DNA from: Liquidambar formosana
Lineage: Eukaryota > Streptophyta > Magnoliopsida > Saxifragales > Altingiaceae
DNA length: 64,000 nt
Direction of reading: 5' to 3'
Assembly: GCA_039720395.1 (NCBI GenBank)
Contig: CM077833.1
Location: 14,631,133-14,695,132, forward strand
Shown here: positions 46,390-59,173 of the stretch, piece after piece
Numbering within the stretch: position 1 is the stretch's first letter
How the letters are laid out: each line of letters starts with the position of its first letter
The notes under the pieces: generated by a model
The model's database searches: none
Seen by the model: the letters and a program-made list of their open reading frames with translations, nothing else
Told to the model about the DNA's origin: nothing
Made by a program: the position numbers and the translations under genes

Positions 46390-49300
46390 ATGGCTGAGTC
46401 TGAGTCAGGTGACTTTTCTGGCAAGGATCGTCTGGAAGAGTTTCAGGCCACTGACCCTTCGGCTGTTAACCCTAAGGTACTCATCCCTTTCTCTGGTTCT
46501 TTCACCTTAGGCCCAATTTTCCTTTCTTTAGATGCTGTAAAGCCCTATGCTTCATTTTTTCCAAAGGCCTAATCTGAGATCTTCGTTTACGAGAACCCTG
46601 AATCTAATATCAATTCCTCATTCTCTAAGACTATTCGTTGCTGGCCGAATAGACTTAAGAATTGGAATTCTTGGTTTGACCGAATAGCTGCCAGTAAATC
46701 TGAAGAGTGGCGTACTTTAGGGATATATGAAATAATTCATTTGTCCAAATTCCAAATCCCAATAAACAGAGAAATTATTTCTGCCTCCTTATGCTTCTGG
46801 TCAGTTTCAACAAACTCTTTTCACTTTAACTTTGGGATGATGACGCCCACTCTGCTTGACCTAGCTGTATTATTCGGCCTTCGTCCTTATGGAAAATGGA
46901 TTAGTGTAGTAGCCGATTTCCCAGAATTTGATGACTCCATTCCTTTTGACAAAAAGAATACTTCTTACACCAACTTCCTGAATTTGCACATGAAAACTAG
47001 TGGAGAGGTGGAGGAAAATGAGTACATCGCTTTTCTCCTTTTCTGGATTTGCAAACACTTGTTCTGCTCACCATCCTTCAAGATAGTGAAAGCTGACCTA
47101 AAATTAGCCATTTACATGGCTCGTGGCTGCAAAGTGGCTTTAGGACCTTTGGTTCTTGCTAGCCTTTACAGGGGATGCTTCAACCTTATCACATCCAACT
47201 TCCAAATCTGGGGTGGCCCGCTTTGGATTCTACAAATATGGTTGCATGCCTACTTTCCTGAAATTAGCCCAACATGCAAAGTTCGGCCTAACTCTCTTTC
47301 TCTTGGGTATCATTTCATTGATTTTTCATTCAACCCTTTTTCTTTTCAAGATTGTTTCACTTTCTTTTATTCATGCGGTGCTCGGTCTTCTGAGCAATTT
47401 TGCCCATTCTTTCCTTTACAATGCGGACCTGAGTGGTTGTATTCTGTTATAAATTTTGAATCTTCTAAATTTTTGAAACCTTTCTGGAGCAGCGTATTAA
47501 TACCTCGAGACATTCATCATAGAATTACCCTAGAACATTCGGGTAACAACCGTTGTGGGGTGGAAATATACTGTCCACATTTTGTCAGCCGTCAATTCGG
47601 CCTTGTTTAGTCAATCCCTTTCCCCTTAGTATACAGTCTCAACTCTGATTTTTTGAATAGACTTGTCGTGAATGATTTGGATAAGGTCGATAGTGTTGAC
47701 AACATTTTTAGAGCCCTGAGACAGGACTTTCAAATTTCTACTTTTCCATTCTTACCATCAACCACTACTGAGTTCTCAATTTTCTGGAGCAACTACATCA
47801 AGTTAATTCAATCTGTTGATCCAGTAGTAGCTCTAAACACATTTTTCTCTCGAGAAGACTCTGATCATTCAGCCTTTTCTGGCAATGGAGATACTGATGA
47901 TCTTTCCTCGCAGGCCGTTGGGACTACAGCAGAGAAGAAAAAGAAGACCAAGAAAGGTATTCCTATTGACCGCTATCAGGCTTATCAATCTATCTTGACT
48001 TACGAAAAATTTTATAATATCAAATGGATCCCTGGGGAAGACATGTGGGCAATGGTTGATAAAATAGATAGGGCCATTTTAAATATAAAATCCAAAAGAT
48101 TTGACAGTTATCTGGCAAAAAACAAAGGGAAGAAAACTATCTCAGGCCCTACTTTTTTCATGAGATTCGAAAAATGGTTGGAGAAAAATCGGCCATACAC
48201 TCCCTCTGCAAAATTTGCAATAGCCGATTTAATTGAACCTTCCCAGGCCTTATCTTCGCCTGATGAAGTTACTTGGGTAGGGAGGCGCGCCACTAAAAAA
48301 GAACTTGACCGATTTCAGTTGATAACTTGGCCCATGTCATCTTTTGGCATAGGTATTTTCCCTTACACTTTTCTTTTATGCTAAGCCAACGACACTTTTT
48401 AACTCTTTCAATTTCTTGAACAGATGTCCCTACCTATGAAGAACGGCCTCTGGTGCCTCTCCCAGAACTCCCCTCAGAGGATGAAGAGGAAATCCAAAAG
48501 ACCCAGCCAGGAAAATCCAAAGGCCTGGCTTTGGTGAAATCAGCAAAGAGCAAGCCAGATGCCCAAGAGCCTGCACCCCCAGCTACTGAAGCCAAAAAGA
48601 AAGGAAGGCCGAAAGTCGCTCCAACTGCTCCTGGCCGAAGCAAAAAGTCTAAGGCCAGTGACATGAATGAGGTTTTCGCTTCTTTGTCTCAGAAAGGCTC
48701 TGGTTCGGCCTCAGTTCCAATCTCTTCATCTTCCATCTCAAAACCAGATGCCAGCTCAAAACAGTCCAAAGCTGACGCCTCTAGCGCTCAAGCCGACTCT
48801 CAGGAGAAGGATGAACTCATCATACTTCCAGATCCTGTAGCTACTCCACCTATCCCCCCTTCTCCATCTACTAAGGTTACTACTGCTCCTCCTATCCCTA
48901 CACCTCCTGCTGCAGGAACACTTTCCACAGCTATGGCCTCCTTGGAAAGGCTTAGGTCTTTTCTAAAACCTAAGTTGACAGAATCTCCACTTTCTTCCAC
49001 CACCACTGACCCTTCAAAATCCTCAGATGTCGAAAAGGCCAAAAAACTTCTAAAAACCGTGGCCACAGTTCCTATAGCTTCCATTTTTTCCCAGGCAGAA
49101 AAGATTAAATCGGCCATAAAGATCGTTTTAGCTGACCCATCTAGCACTCCAGGTCTTTTAATCAATCTTCGATCTTTCGAAGAAAAACTCATTCCTATTT
49201 GCTCCTCCTTCTCTAAAGTGAAAAATGAAGCTGTAGAAAACAAACAGCTTTTGAACCAAATGGCTGACCTGCAATCCAAAATTCGGTCGGCCTTGCAAGA

Positions 49301-49634
49301 AGCTGAACACATGGAAGCACTGATAAAGGAAGGGGAGCAGACTGAGCTGCAATTTCAGAGCATGGTTGAGGACCTGGAGAAACAGCTGTCGGATGCCAAG
49401 GCTAAACTTGAAAAAGCTAAATCTGTGCAGACGCAGCTTGCTAGTGTATTCACAGAAAAAGTTGGGCTAACACAGTCTTTGGCCGAACAGTATAAGCCTT
49501 TTTCAGGTCGGGAAGAGGAATTTGAAGAAAAACAAAGGGTTTTGGAGGATAAGCTTCACTCTTTTGAAGAAGATTGGTCTGCTGCAAAGGAATTTCTTTC
49601 CTTGGCCGATCCTTCTTTTTTTGCCTCATCTTGA
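46390..49634 (+). pseudogene. Antisense gene of the Tat element: plant mobile domain protein, one intron
   Basis: It lies opposite to gag-pol, between the 3' LTR and the 3' end of pol. Exon 1 runs 46390-48352 and exon 2 48424-49634, around a 71-bp GT-AG intron (48353-48423) that joins the frames cleanly. The product would be about 1050 residues. Residues to about 400 resemble the plant mobile domain (aminotransferase-like), with the signature MTPTLLDLAVLFGLRPYGKW. A lysine/serine/proline-rich linker follows (KKKGRPKVAPTAPGRSKKSK), then a C-terminal coiled coil (about 49180-49560). Two in-frame stops, TAA at 46570-46572 and TAG at 47608-47610, break this copy; the rest is open. Plant mobile domains are shared by host MAIL1/MAIN-type proteins and transposons. 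The function within Tat elements is not established. It converges on pol, with about 195 bases between the stops. Confidence 0.82.
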
Positions 49635-49828
49635 ACAATTTATATGGCTGGAATGTAGCCATCTTTAAACAATTTTATAATGTAATTTGGCCATAAGGCC
49701 TTTTAGCACAATTTTCTTTTAATTGTCTTTCTTGATTTGGCCATGAGGCTAAGCTAACAATACTTTTTTGATATGGATACATAATTTTATCTGACATTTG
49801 ACCATGAGGCCTTGAACATATTTTTTCC

Positions 49829-52800
49829 TCATCTTTCTTCTGAATGTGAATTTGAATTTGCCTCTGCATTTGTATCATTCGAATATTTAACATTTTCCCA
49901 CATTGCAGGATAATATTTTTTAATAAATCGGCTATTGATGGGCCGATCATGGATGTCACCATCTAAATTCTGTAGATGATATGCTCCACCTTTTAGTACT
50001 TTGAAAACTTTAAAAGGGCCTTCCCAATTAGGAGACCACTTCCCGTACTTGGGATCTCTTGACCCTATGGGTAATATGGCTTTCCAAACTAACTCGTTTT
50101 CAAGAAAATCTTTAGGCCGAACTTTCTTATCATAAGTTTTTTCTACTTTTTTCTTTTGGGCTTGCAAATGATCTAAAGCTAATAACCTGACATCATCCAG
50201 GTCATCTAATTCGGCCAACATAGCATCATAATAATCTTGTACACTCAAATTGTTTTGCTTAGCAACTCTTAGAGATCGAACAGTTACTTCCATAGGCAGC
50301 ATCGCATCATGCCCATAGGTTAAGGCGAATGGGGTAGTACCTGTACTAGTTCTCTTAGAATTTCGGTAAGCCCACAAGGTTTCCGAGAGCAATTCATGCT
50401 ATGCTCGAGGATTTTCCTCAATCATTTTTTCAATACTGATATTTAAAATCTTATTTGTTGATTCAGCTTGCCCATTTGCTTGTGCGTAGTATGGCGTTGA
50501 ATGTGTAATTTCAAAACCATACTCTTCAGCAAACGCCCTAACCTCACTGCTAGTAAATACTGTTCCTTGGTCAGCAGTAATAGTTTGGGGTAGGCCAAAT
50601 CTATGAATGATGTTTTCTTTAATACATTTGATGACCTCGGTCTGTGAAACCGAAGGCATAGGAATGGCTTCCACCCATTTTGTGAAGTAATCTGTTGCTA
50701 CTAAAATAAAAGCATCTCTTTTGGATGACTCAGGGTAAATTTTCCCTATTACATCCATTGCCCATCCTCTGAACGGCCAGGGCTTTACTATGGACTGCAA
50801 TTTTGTTGCAGGTGCGTGTTGCACTGGCCCATGAATTTGACAGGCTTGACATCCTTTAGCATATTCTAAACAGTCTTTCATTATATTCGGCCAATAATAA
50901 CCGTATCTTCTAATGAGCCACCTCATCTTAATGCCAGCCTGGTGTGCCCCACAAATGCCTTCGTGGACTTCGGCCATGATTTGCATTGACTGAAACTTAG
51001 ACAGGCATAAGCATAAAAGACCATCCACATTCTTTTTATACAATTCATCATCTAAAATGACGAACTTTAAAGCCTTTTTCCTGATTTTATACTCTATTTG
51101 AATTGATGGACTTTGTAAATACTTTATAATTGGAAATCTCCAATCATCCTGGGCGACATCTAATGATAATATTAATTCACTGGGGCCGAATATGTTCATT
51201 AAGGATGACTCTAACCTCCTTTCTATAGTAATCGTTCTGGTAAGAACACACAGTGGGATTTTCAGCCCGGAAGCTATTTGAGCCAATTCATTTGCTTCGT
51301 TGTTCTCTTTCCTTGGGACACATTTGAATAAGACATCAGCAAATAAACTTAACAAATATTTGGCGACCCTATTATACTCAATTAGAGAATCGCTTACACA
51401 CCTGAAGTCACCAGATAACTGTTTTAAGACTAACTGGGAATCCCCAATAATAAAGACACTTGATACATTCAAATCCACCAGTAAACCGAGACCGATAATG
51501 AGAGCCTCATACTCGGCCTGATTATTTGTACAATCGAAATCTAGCTTGAATGAAAATTGGGTTCTTTTGTTCATTGGAGATATTAAAACTACACCCGCTC
51601 CGGCCGATTCTTCAGTTCGAGACCCATCAAAAATTAAAACCCATGGGACTAAAGAAATGCACCCAATCTCCATGGTGGGCAAAACTTCAGGCACCCCTTT
51701 TAAATTAGGGTGACTTGCTAAAAAATCGGCCAGCGCTTGGCCCTTAATTGCCTTTTGAGGAGTATATTGCAAACAGAATTCAATTAAGACTAACGACCAT
51801 TTCGCAATTTTCCCTCTGACAATCGGCCTACTCAACATGTACTTAACCACATCAGTTTGACATATTATATAAACCAGAACAGGTAACATATAATACCTTA
51901 ACTTAATACATGAAAAGTACAAAGCCAAACAAAGTTTTTCAATCGGTATATATCTACACTCGATTTCATTCAACAGTTTACTAAGAAAATAAACGGCCTG
52001 CTCATGTCCATCCTCTCTGTCTTGGGCTAACAATGCTCCAATAGATTCCTCAGCGGCCGATATGTACAATTTCAAGGGCTTCCCTTACTTGGGTGGCATT
52101 AACACCGGTGCCTTTGTAAGATATTCTTTCAGCTGGTCGAATGCTTCCTGATGTTGCCTATCCCACTTGAAGCTATCCTCCGCCCGTATCTTCAGCAGAG
52201 GAGAGAAGGCTTTGGTTCACCCTGCACAATTAGAAATAAAACAGCGCAAGAAATTAACTTGACCGAGAAACCTTTGAAGCTCTTTTTTATTAGATGGTGG
52301 TGTTGCATCGATAATTGCCTTTGTTTTGTTTTTGTCAACTTCAATTCCTCTTTGATGAACAAGATACCCCAAAAAATTTCCAGCAGACACACCAAAAGCG
52401 CATTTTAAAGGGTTCATTTTTAAACTATGAGCCCGCATTCTTTCAAAAGACTTCCTTAGATCGGTCATATGAATGTCCAGATCTGAAGATTTAACTACCA
52501 CATCATCTATATAAACTTCCATAAATTTTCCAATCATATCATGGAAAATATAATTCATAGCCCTTTGGTACGTGGCCCCAGCATTTTTTAGACCGAAGGG
52601 CATCACTACCCATTCAAAAGTCCCGATAGTACCTGGGCACCTAAAGGCTGTTTTCTGGACATCATCTTCGGCTATGAAAATTTGATTATAGCCTGAATGA
52701 CCATCCATGAAAGATAGGACTTTAAACCCAACTGCTGCATCGACCAGCATGTCAACCACCGGCATTGGGTATTCATCTTTTGGAGTGGCTTTATTTAAGT

Positions 52801-55800
52801 CCCTAAAGTCTATACACACCCTCAGTTTCTCATTCTTTTTCAAGACTGGAAATGTTCGAGAGCCATTCCACATACTTGGCAGTTCGAATGAATCCGGCCT
52901 TTAACAGTCTTTCTATCTCTTCTTTCACTTTGAGATGAATTTCTGGAGCCATCCTCCTAGGAGGTTGTTTATATGGTTTAAACCCCTTTTTAATTGGTAA
53001 TTTATGCTCGACTAGTTTTCGGTCTAAACCCGGCAATTCATCATAATCCCAAGCAAAACAATCCCTAAATTCTTTAATCAGACCGATTAACTTATCCTTC
53101 CATTCTTCTGGTAAATTTTGGTTAATAAAAGTCGGCTTTGAGTCTCCTAATAGTTTTACTTCTTGCAAAGGGTCTATGACTTGGGCTTTTTCATCACTCA
53201 ACTTCCTAGGTTCCAACTCTAATTCTTCTAAGGTGATTTCGTCTGCATCTTCTCTAATGCAATCGGCCAAACTGGCCGATTCATTGATTTCAGCCATGTA
53301 GGATTCTATTCTTTGCATGGCTTCCTGATATGCTTGGGTTTCAAAATTCATTTAAACTTGCGTTTTCATGTACGGCCCTTTGCGAGACCGAGTTTATATG
53401 GCATCCTCTATCCAGTACTGGAGAAGCGACCTTAAGGGGTCAACCATGTTTATCAGATCCTATAAATTCTAAAGGTCTTATGTTCTTATTATAAAGAACA
53501 GCCTCAGCAAAATTATTCGTCAAAGCAAATGGGTGACTATCGGCCTGAATTAGTTCAGCCTTGTCTCCATTCCAAATCATCAAGCACTGATGAAGTGAAG
53601 ATGGGACGCACATGTTTGCATAAATCCAATCACGGCCTAACAGTGCATTATAATTCGAGGCCGAATTCATAATGAAGAATGCCGTCATTTTAGTTTTATT
53701 TCCTACAGTAACTTCCATAGGAATAACCCCTTCAGGTTTTACAGCTCCACCCATAAAATTTACAATTGAAACTTCTGCAGGCAATAAATCCTTTTCTGTC
53801 TTTCCTAATTTCTTCATAACCGAAACTGGCATGATATTGACAGAGGCTCCATTATCTACCAAAACCCTTGAAACTGGTTTCCATTGAAATGGGCTTTAAT
53901 ATATAAGGGTTTCAAGTGTTTAGCCATATTCTCACTAGGTTTGGTAAAAGTTATACCTTCATTAGGTAGCTCGGTCTTAGTAGACCGATTCGGAGTTTCT
54001 GAAACTTCATTAATTGAGAGTTTTCCTTCAAAGCCAACATCGATATCGTCGAAAGACAGAGTTTGGCCTTCCTTAGCTTTAAAATCAGCAGGTAAAATAA
54101 AAACCATATTTACCTGAACTCTCACTGGTGGAAGAGATCCGAACTGAAGGGTGTCATCGTCTTCAGCGTCAAAATCATCAGCTTCTAGGATTTCATCCTC
54201 CTTGCACTTCCCGATAGCTACTTGAAGGGATTTCTTTTCTTCCTCAATTGCTTCTAAACGCTTCCAAATATTAGCTTGAATCCGGTATCCTCCAGTCCTC
54301 TTAATCAGCTCCCTTTTTTCTTCAGCTTGGATCCTTTGGAGCCTCCTCTTCTGGGTCCGAGTCATTTCGTGCTGACCGAATTTTGGGTGTCGCGCCTGAG
54401 ACCATCTTTCTATCTGTGTCGGCCTGGGTTTCACCATTCTAGGCTTAATGAGATCACGCAAATCACCTTCAGTGGTCTCAGAACTGGATGCTTGGCTTTT
54501 TCTCATTTTGTCAGTCTGGCCTTTGGCCTGAAAATCATTCTTCACAGTGATTTGTAAACCTTGACCTTTTGAATATTCATCAGGTCGAATTCTTTTATTG
54601 CTGTCATCGGTCCTCCGATAACCCTTCCTCAGACTCCTAGCATGCTCTTCATTTTCTTTTTGTATCATCTTCTCTTTCTCAAGTCTAGCCTTATACAGGC
54701 TACTTGACTTGAATTTCTACTCATACTTGTTCGGCCTCCTGGCTGCCGCGTTTGCGACTTCGGCCTCATTAAGGCCCCTTACCTGTAGCTCACCTCGATA
54801 AATAGAGACTTCAACATCTCCAATTATAGCTTTCTTCAAGTTTCCAGGATCATACTGAGGCATTGCCAATTTACTGTAACACCCTCGGCAGTAAATTGGG
54901 TGACCATAAATATCACTGAGATGTTCTATCGCCACCTTAGTCCACCTCTTGATATTACTGGAATCTAACCTTCCTGAGTAAGCATGAGTCTCACCTTCGG
55001 CCTCTGGGATAAACGAGACCGATTTTATCTCTTTATTCCTCTGTTACGAAGCCTGTACAACAGTTTTTCCTTTATCTCCTGATTTCTGTCCAGCACTTGC
55101 AGTTTCCTTGGTTGACACTTCAGGATCATGTACTTGCAAAACAACCATATTAACTGGAAACTCAAAAGGAAACGGGTTTTCATCAACCTGATGAACAGTC
55201 TTCTCCTTAGGGAATTTTAGTTTTTCATTATTAATTGACCTTTGGATGGCATCCCTTAACACAATGCAACTATTTGTTGGATGTGTCCAACAATCATGCC
55301 ATTTACAATATTTTTTATCTTTCATTTCTTCAACAGATGGAATTTTATGCCCATCTGGTAACTTAATTTGCCCATCTTTCAATAATAGGTCAAATATCTG
55401 TTCTGTCTTAGAAAGGTCAAAATCATATTTCTTATCCCTAAAATTGTTTCCATTTTGGTTACCATTATTTGGTTTCCTCTGAAAATTCTGTTTTAATTCC
55501 TGCACCTTAGATTTTACCAGGGCCTTGCACGTATAAGGCCGATTAATGTTTAGCTCGGCCAGGGCAATTTCTTCTTCAGTTTCTTCATTTTCTTCCATGG
55601 CTTCAATCTGAGCCACTTCCCTATTCGGGTTCCTATAATAGGTTCCCCTTGAAGAAACCCTTCTTTGATTCTCTTCCTCGAGAATTCTCTCATATTTGGA
55701 TACTGCGGTCATAAGATGGCCTAGGTCGAAAAAGTCTTGACCAATGAACTTCTTCCTATTCTCCAGATTAAGCCCACTAATCACCATTTTGACACAATCA

Positions 55801-57146
55801 GATTGTGCTAAATTCGACCTACACCTACATTGGGCATTCCGGAATCTCTGGACGAAGGTATCTACCCTCTCACCAGGTTCCTAACACATTCGGGCCAGAT
55901 CAGCAACCGTTATTTCGGTCTCTGCTTTGCAGAAATAAGTATGGAAAAGAGACTCCATTTCCTGCCAAGTTGTAATTGACCCTGATGGTAAATTAATATA
56001 CCAATTGAAAGCCTAACCGGTTAAAGAACTAGGGAACAATCTTAACTTTAAATAGCCACTGCTACCTGCTTCACCACATTGGCACGTGAATCGGCCGATA
56101 TGTTCAAAGGTTGACTGTTTATCTTCTCCTGAAAACAATGTGAAATCAGGGAACTTAAAACCTCTAGGAAATTCGTGGAGCTGGTCGATGTAATCAGGGT
56201 AAGGGCGACTATAAGCTGTTCTAACTGGTGGTCGACCTGCCCTTATTTGTTCCCTGATGATATTGGCAATCTCTTCTCTAAAATTGTTTGGGTTGTCTCT
56301 CAAATTAGTTTGAAAGGTCTGGGTAAGGTCTTCTTGACCGACATAATTGTATGGGGCTTCATTTGAACCCCCATAATTTCCAGTCGTGGATCGGCCTGTT
56401 CTAACCGGAATATCACTTTGACTTCCCAGCATAAAATTGCTATTTCGATTTGGGTCAAACGAGTCATTCAGCATTTGATTGTAAATTTGCCCCCCGGGTG
56501 AGGCATAAAACACATTATCTTTAACTCCACTCGTTCCAATATTCGATCTGGGCTGTCCGAATTGACCTCCCAAATGGATAGAAGCTGGGATCTGCCCTTC
56601 CAGCCGAAATATTGATGGATTTGACCCCAAAGGATCTTGCCTGGACAAGAGATGGACGTCTCCATACCTAAAATTATTTGACCCTTCGGCCTTTCGGCCG
56701 TATTGACTAGATCTTTCATGAGTGTTATTTTTAAACGCTGGTCCTAGTTTTTCCACCATGTAACTAAGTAATTTGTCCGAATTTTTATTCAGACTCTCAC
56801 TAATCTGCTGATTAGATTCAACAAATGTCTTCATAATAAGTGACATTTGCTACATCATCATCTGCGATATGTCGTGCATCATGGTGTCAAAATTCATCCT
56901 GAAAGCAGCCATAAACTCATTGGCAACATTCGCATGGTCCAATGGTTGGCCTTCCGTATTTTCATTCCTAGGAGAATTATCTCCTGGAATTTCCAGACTG
57001 TCTTCTTGGCCAGACTCTTGATCAAAAGCTTCTTTTCCACGTCCTCCACGTTTTGGTGGCATGATTGTTGCAAAATCAAATCTCCTAGAACTAGAAAATA
57101 ACACGAATGGTGTCCCACCGGGCGTGCCAAAAAGTGTTTCCTCCAA
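49829..57146 (-). pseudogene. gag-pol: Tat gag-pol, broken by stops and frameshifts
   Basis: Gag begins near 57060 (MPPKRGGRGKEAF). The retrotransposon gag domain covers about 55790-56110. A zinc-knuckle-like CxxW/H region lies near 55300. The protease is at 53440-53862 (VDNGASVNIMP). RT is at about 52220-53000, with active site YIDDVV. RNase H lies at about 51700-52075. The second RNase H is at about 51266-51646 (IFDGSRTEESAGAG, NNQAEYEAL, GDSQL). The integrase zinc finger is near 50840-50965 and the catalytic D, D, E near 50758, 50572 and 50464. In-frame stops fall at 56850, 56013, 55881, 55044, 54717, 52217, 52085 and 50399. The frame changes near 53870, between 53352 and 53440, and near 52850. 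The last part (49829-50392) is open to its natural stop. Confidence 0.88.
57113..57129 (-). other. Primer binding site region of the Tat element
   Basis: The - strand reads TGGCACGCCCGGTGGGA five bases inside the 5' LTR. It begins with the TGG expected for pairing to a tRNA CCA end. I do not assign the tRNA. Confidence 0.7.
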
Positions 57147-57778
57147 AATTTCAATTCTGGGGATTGGGTTGCGCGAGCGTGCCAGCCACTAAACAGCGAC
57201 GAATTGCGGGTTCTACCTTGCCTTGAATGGACTCAAGGACTTTTCTGTGACAAGTAATTTGGGAACACAAAATAATAACAGAAACTAAAAAGAAATGCTT
57301 ACCACGGAGGAAGCCATTTTCATTGATCAATTTCTGGAATTACAATGATAGACAAAGGGGTTCACACGCCTTTGACCAGAAAGGAGCACACGTTTCTGGG
57401 TTTTAAGTCCTAAAATTCTAAAAGAAAGTGAAAAAGATAAAGTTCCTGAGAACTGGTTTGTTGATTTATGTTGGAGAGGCTTCTTCAAATGGCTGCTTAC
57501 CCTTTTATATGCTTCATTAGTAACCGCTCCTTAAACTTCGTCCAGTAACCGTCTCCACGATTTTCTTATAACCGCCATGCTCCGTGATTTCCCACGATCT
57601 CATTTCAAAGATCATTTCCACCACGTGGCTGATTTTCCCTCAAATTATACTTCGATCTTACTTGGCCGATTCAAAGCTTCTAACATGCCATGTTTAGCAG
57701 CAGTTGAGTGACTCGTCCACTCATAATTCTTGACCGAATTTTCGGGAGATCATTAGGCCGATTTTTAGGGAGTAAACA
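57135..57778 (-). repeat. 5' LTR of the Tat element
   Basis: The 5' LTR, beside the primer binding site. It is 644 bp, the same length as the partner, so no indels separate them. Confidence 0.94.
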
Positions 57779-57783
57779 GACCC

Positions 57784-58016
57784 ACACTAATGAACCTTGT
57801 AGTGGCTGATTTTCAGGGGATTCTTACGTTGAGGGTAGATCGATTGGTCTTAAGAATTTTTTCTTAAGAAGTTTTGAATTTAACTCTCACTATTTATTTT
57901 TAAATTTATTTTCATAAATTTTGTCTTGCAATTAACTAGTGCATATGAGACAGAAAACTAATTCTATTCAAAAGATTAGTCGAATGTAAAATATTTGAAA
58001 CCTTTTAATGTTACAA
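57784..58016. other. Host flank between Tat and a MITE
   Basis: This continues the sequence that ended at 45245 before the Tat insertion, so it is the ancestral distal upstream DNA of SERK. No gene or clear signal is visible. Confidence 0.5.
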
Positions 58017-58025
58017 ATAAAAAAA

Positions 58026-58993
58026 GGATAAATTACATTAAGACCCCCTCTAAAATCTGACAATTACAAATAGACCCCCTCACGTTTCTGAAATTACATG
58101 AAAACCCCCTCCCTCTAACTTCCGTCCATAATCTGTTAAATCACTTTCAATTTTTTTCAAAATACCCTAATTACCCTTATTGGATGACAACTTCTATGTT
58201 AAATGCATATAACTCATCAGTCCAACACATTAATCCAATACATTTGATTGATTTATTTACTTATTGATAAACAACTAAAAGATTATATATATATAAAAGA
58301 AAAATTCCAAAAAGCTTAAATTTTTGTCCAACTGATGTAGTAGCCATCAGATTTGCTCATTAGAAACAATTATCTATTTAATCGATGTGTAAAAAAAAAA
58401 AAAAAAATTGATTTGCCAAGTTGTCACCTCATTTGCCACCTCTATACGTGCATCTCCATTGTAATAATTCTTTTTATTTATTTCTACATATGAGTAATGC
58501 TACATAGCCCCCTCTTTTTTTTACTCAAATCTACTTACTCAAATGAGGTGGCAACTTAGCAAATCAATTTTTTTATTTTTTATTTTGCAAATCAATTAAA
58601 AATTTAATTAAATAAATAATTATTTCTAAAAAGCAAATTTGACAGCTGCCACATTAGTTGGACAGAAAATTTAAATTTTTTTTTAGCATTTTTCTTATAT
58701 ATATTATCTTTTAGTTGTTTATTAATAATAATTAAAAAATTCAAAAGTATTGAATGAACTATTGGACTGGTGAGTTATATGCATTTAACATGGAAGTTAT
58801 CATCCACTAAGGGTAGTTAGGGTATTTTGAAAAAATTTGAATATGATTTAACGGATTAATGGACGGAAGTTAGAAGGAGGGGTCTCTTTGTAGTTTATTT
58901 TGTAAAGTAAAGGGTGTCAGTGTAATTGTAAAAACGTGAGGGGGTGTATCTGTAATAGTCAGATTTTATAGGGGGTCTTATTGTAATTTACCC
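58026..58993. mobile_element. Mutator-type MITE with very long TIRs
   Basis: A 968-bp element with inverted ends GGATAAATTACA (left) and GGGTAAATTACA (right, inverted). Inverted similarity continues for roughly 350-400 bp on each side (ACCCCCTCTAAAATCTGACA against ACCCCCTATAAAATCTGACT; CCATAATCTGTTAAATC against CCATTAATCCGTTAAATC). A perfect 9-bp direct duplication ATAAAAAAA flanks it (58017-58025 and 58994-59002). Nine bases fits Mutator, although the word is low in complexity. No coding capacity. Confidence 0.8.
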
Positions 58994-59099
58994 ATAAAAA
59001 AAATAAAATAAAAAATTTATAACAATGGACTTCTCACCTTATTAGTAGATGGGTCAAATAATATTACATTAAGCAAATAACATTATACCCCATTGCAGC

Positions 59100-59173
59100 T
59101 TTTTCACCTAGAGCACTTCCTATGGTAAGGTATTGCAACATTTTCACTTAGAGCAACTCCCATAGGTAAGGCA
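59100..59173. repeat. Short imperfect tandem duplication
   Basis: Two related 35-40-base copies (TTTTCACCTAGAGCACTTCC and ATTTTCACTTAGAGCAACTC), each followed by TATGGTAAGG or CATAGGTAAGG. The second ends exactly where the CACTA terminus begins. Confidence 0.6.

Larger units (their letters stand above)
45246..57778 (-). mobile_element. Ty3/gypsy LTR retrotransposon, Tat-type, with antisense gene
   Basis: A 12,533-bp element on the - strand. Two 644-bp LTRs (45246-45889 and 57135-57778) run from TG to CA, with a 5-bp target duplication GACCC (45241-45245 and 57779-57783). The PPT lies at 45890-45901 and the PBS region at 57113-57129. By eye the LTRs differ at 13 positions (about 2 percent, 11 transitions and 2 transversions), so it is older than the copia element. 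Gag-pol is on the - strand with RT, RNase H, a second (archaeal-type) RNase H and integrase. That doubled RNase H marks the Tat lineage. Between pol and the 3' LTR is a gene on the opposite strand, a feature reported for Tat/Grande-type elements. Gag-pol is broken, so this copy cannot move by itself. Confidence 0.94.

Noticed and set aside
48800..49312. 170-codon frame on the - strand within the antisense Tat gene
   Set aside because: A shadow of the coiled-coil exon; the Tat sense strand has no known domain there.
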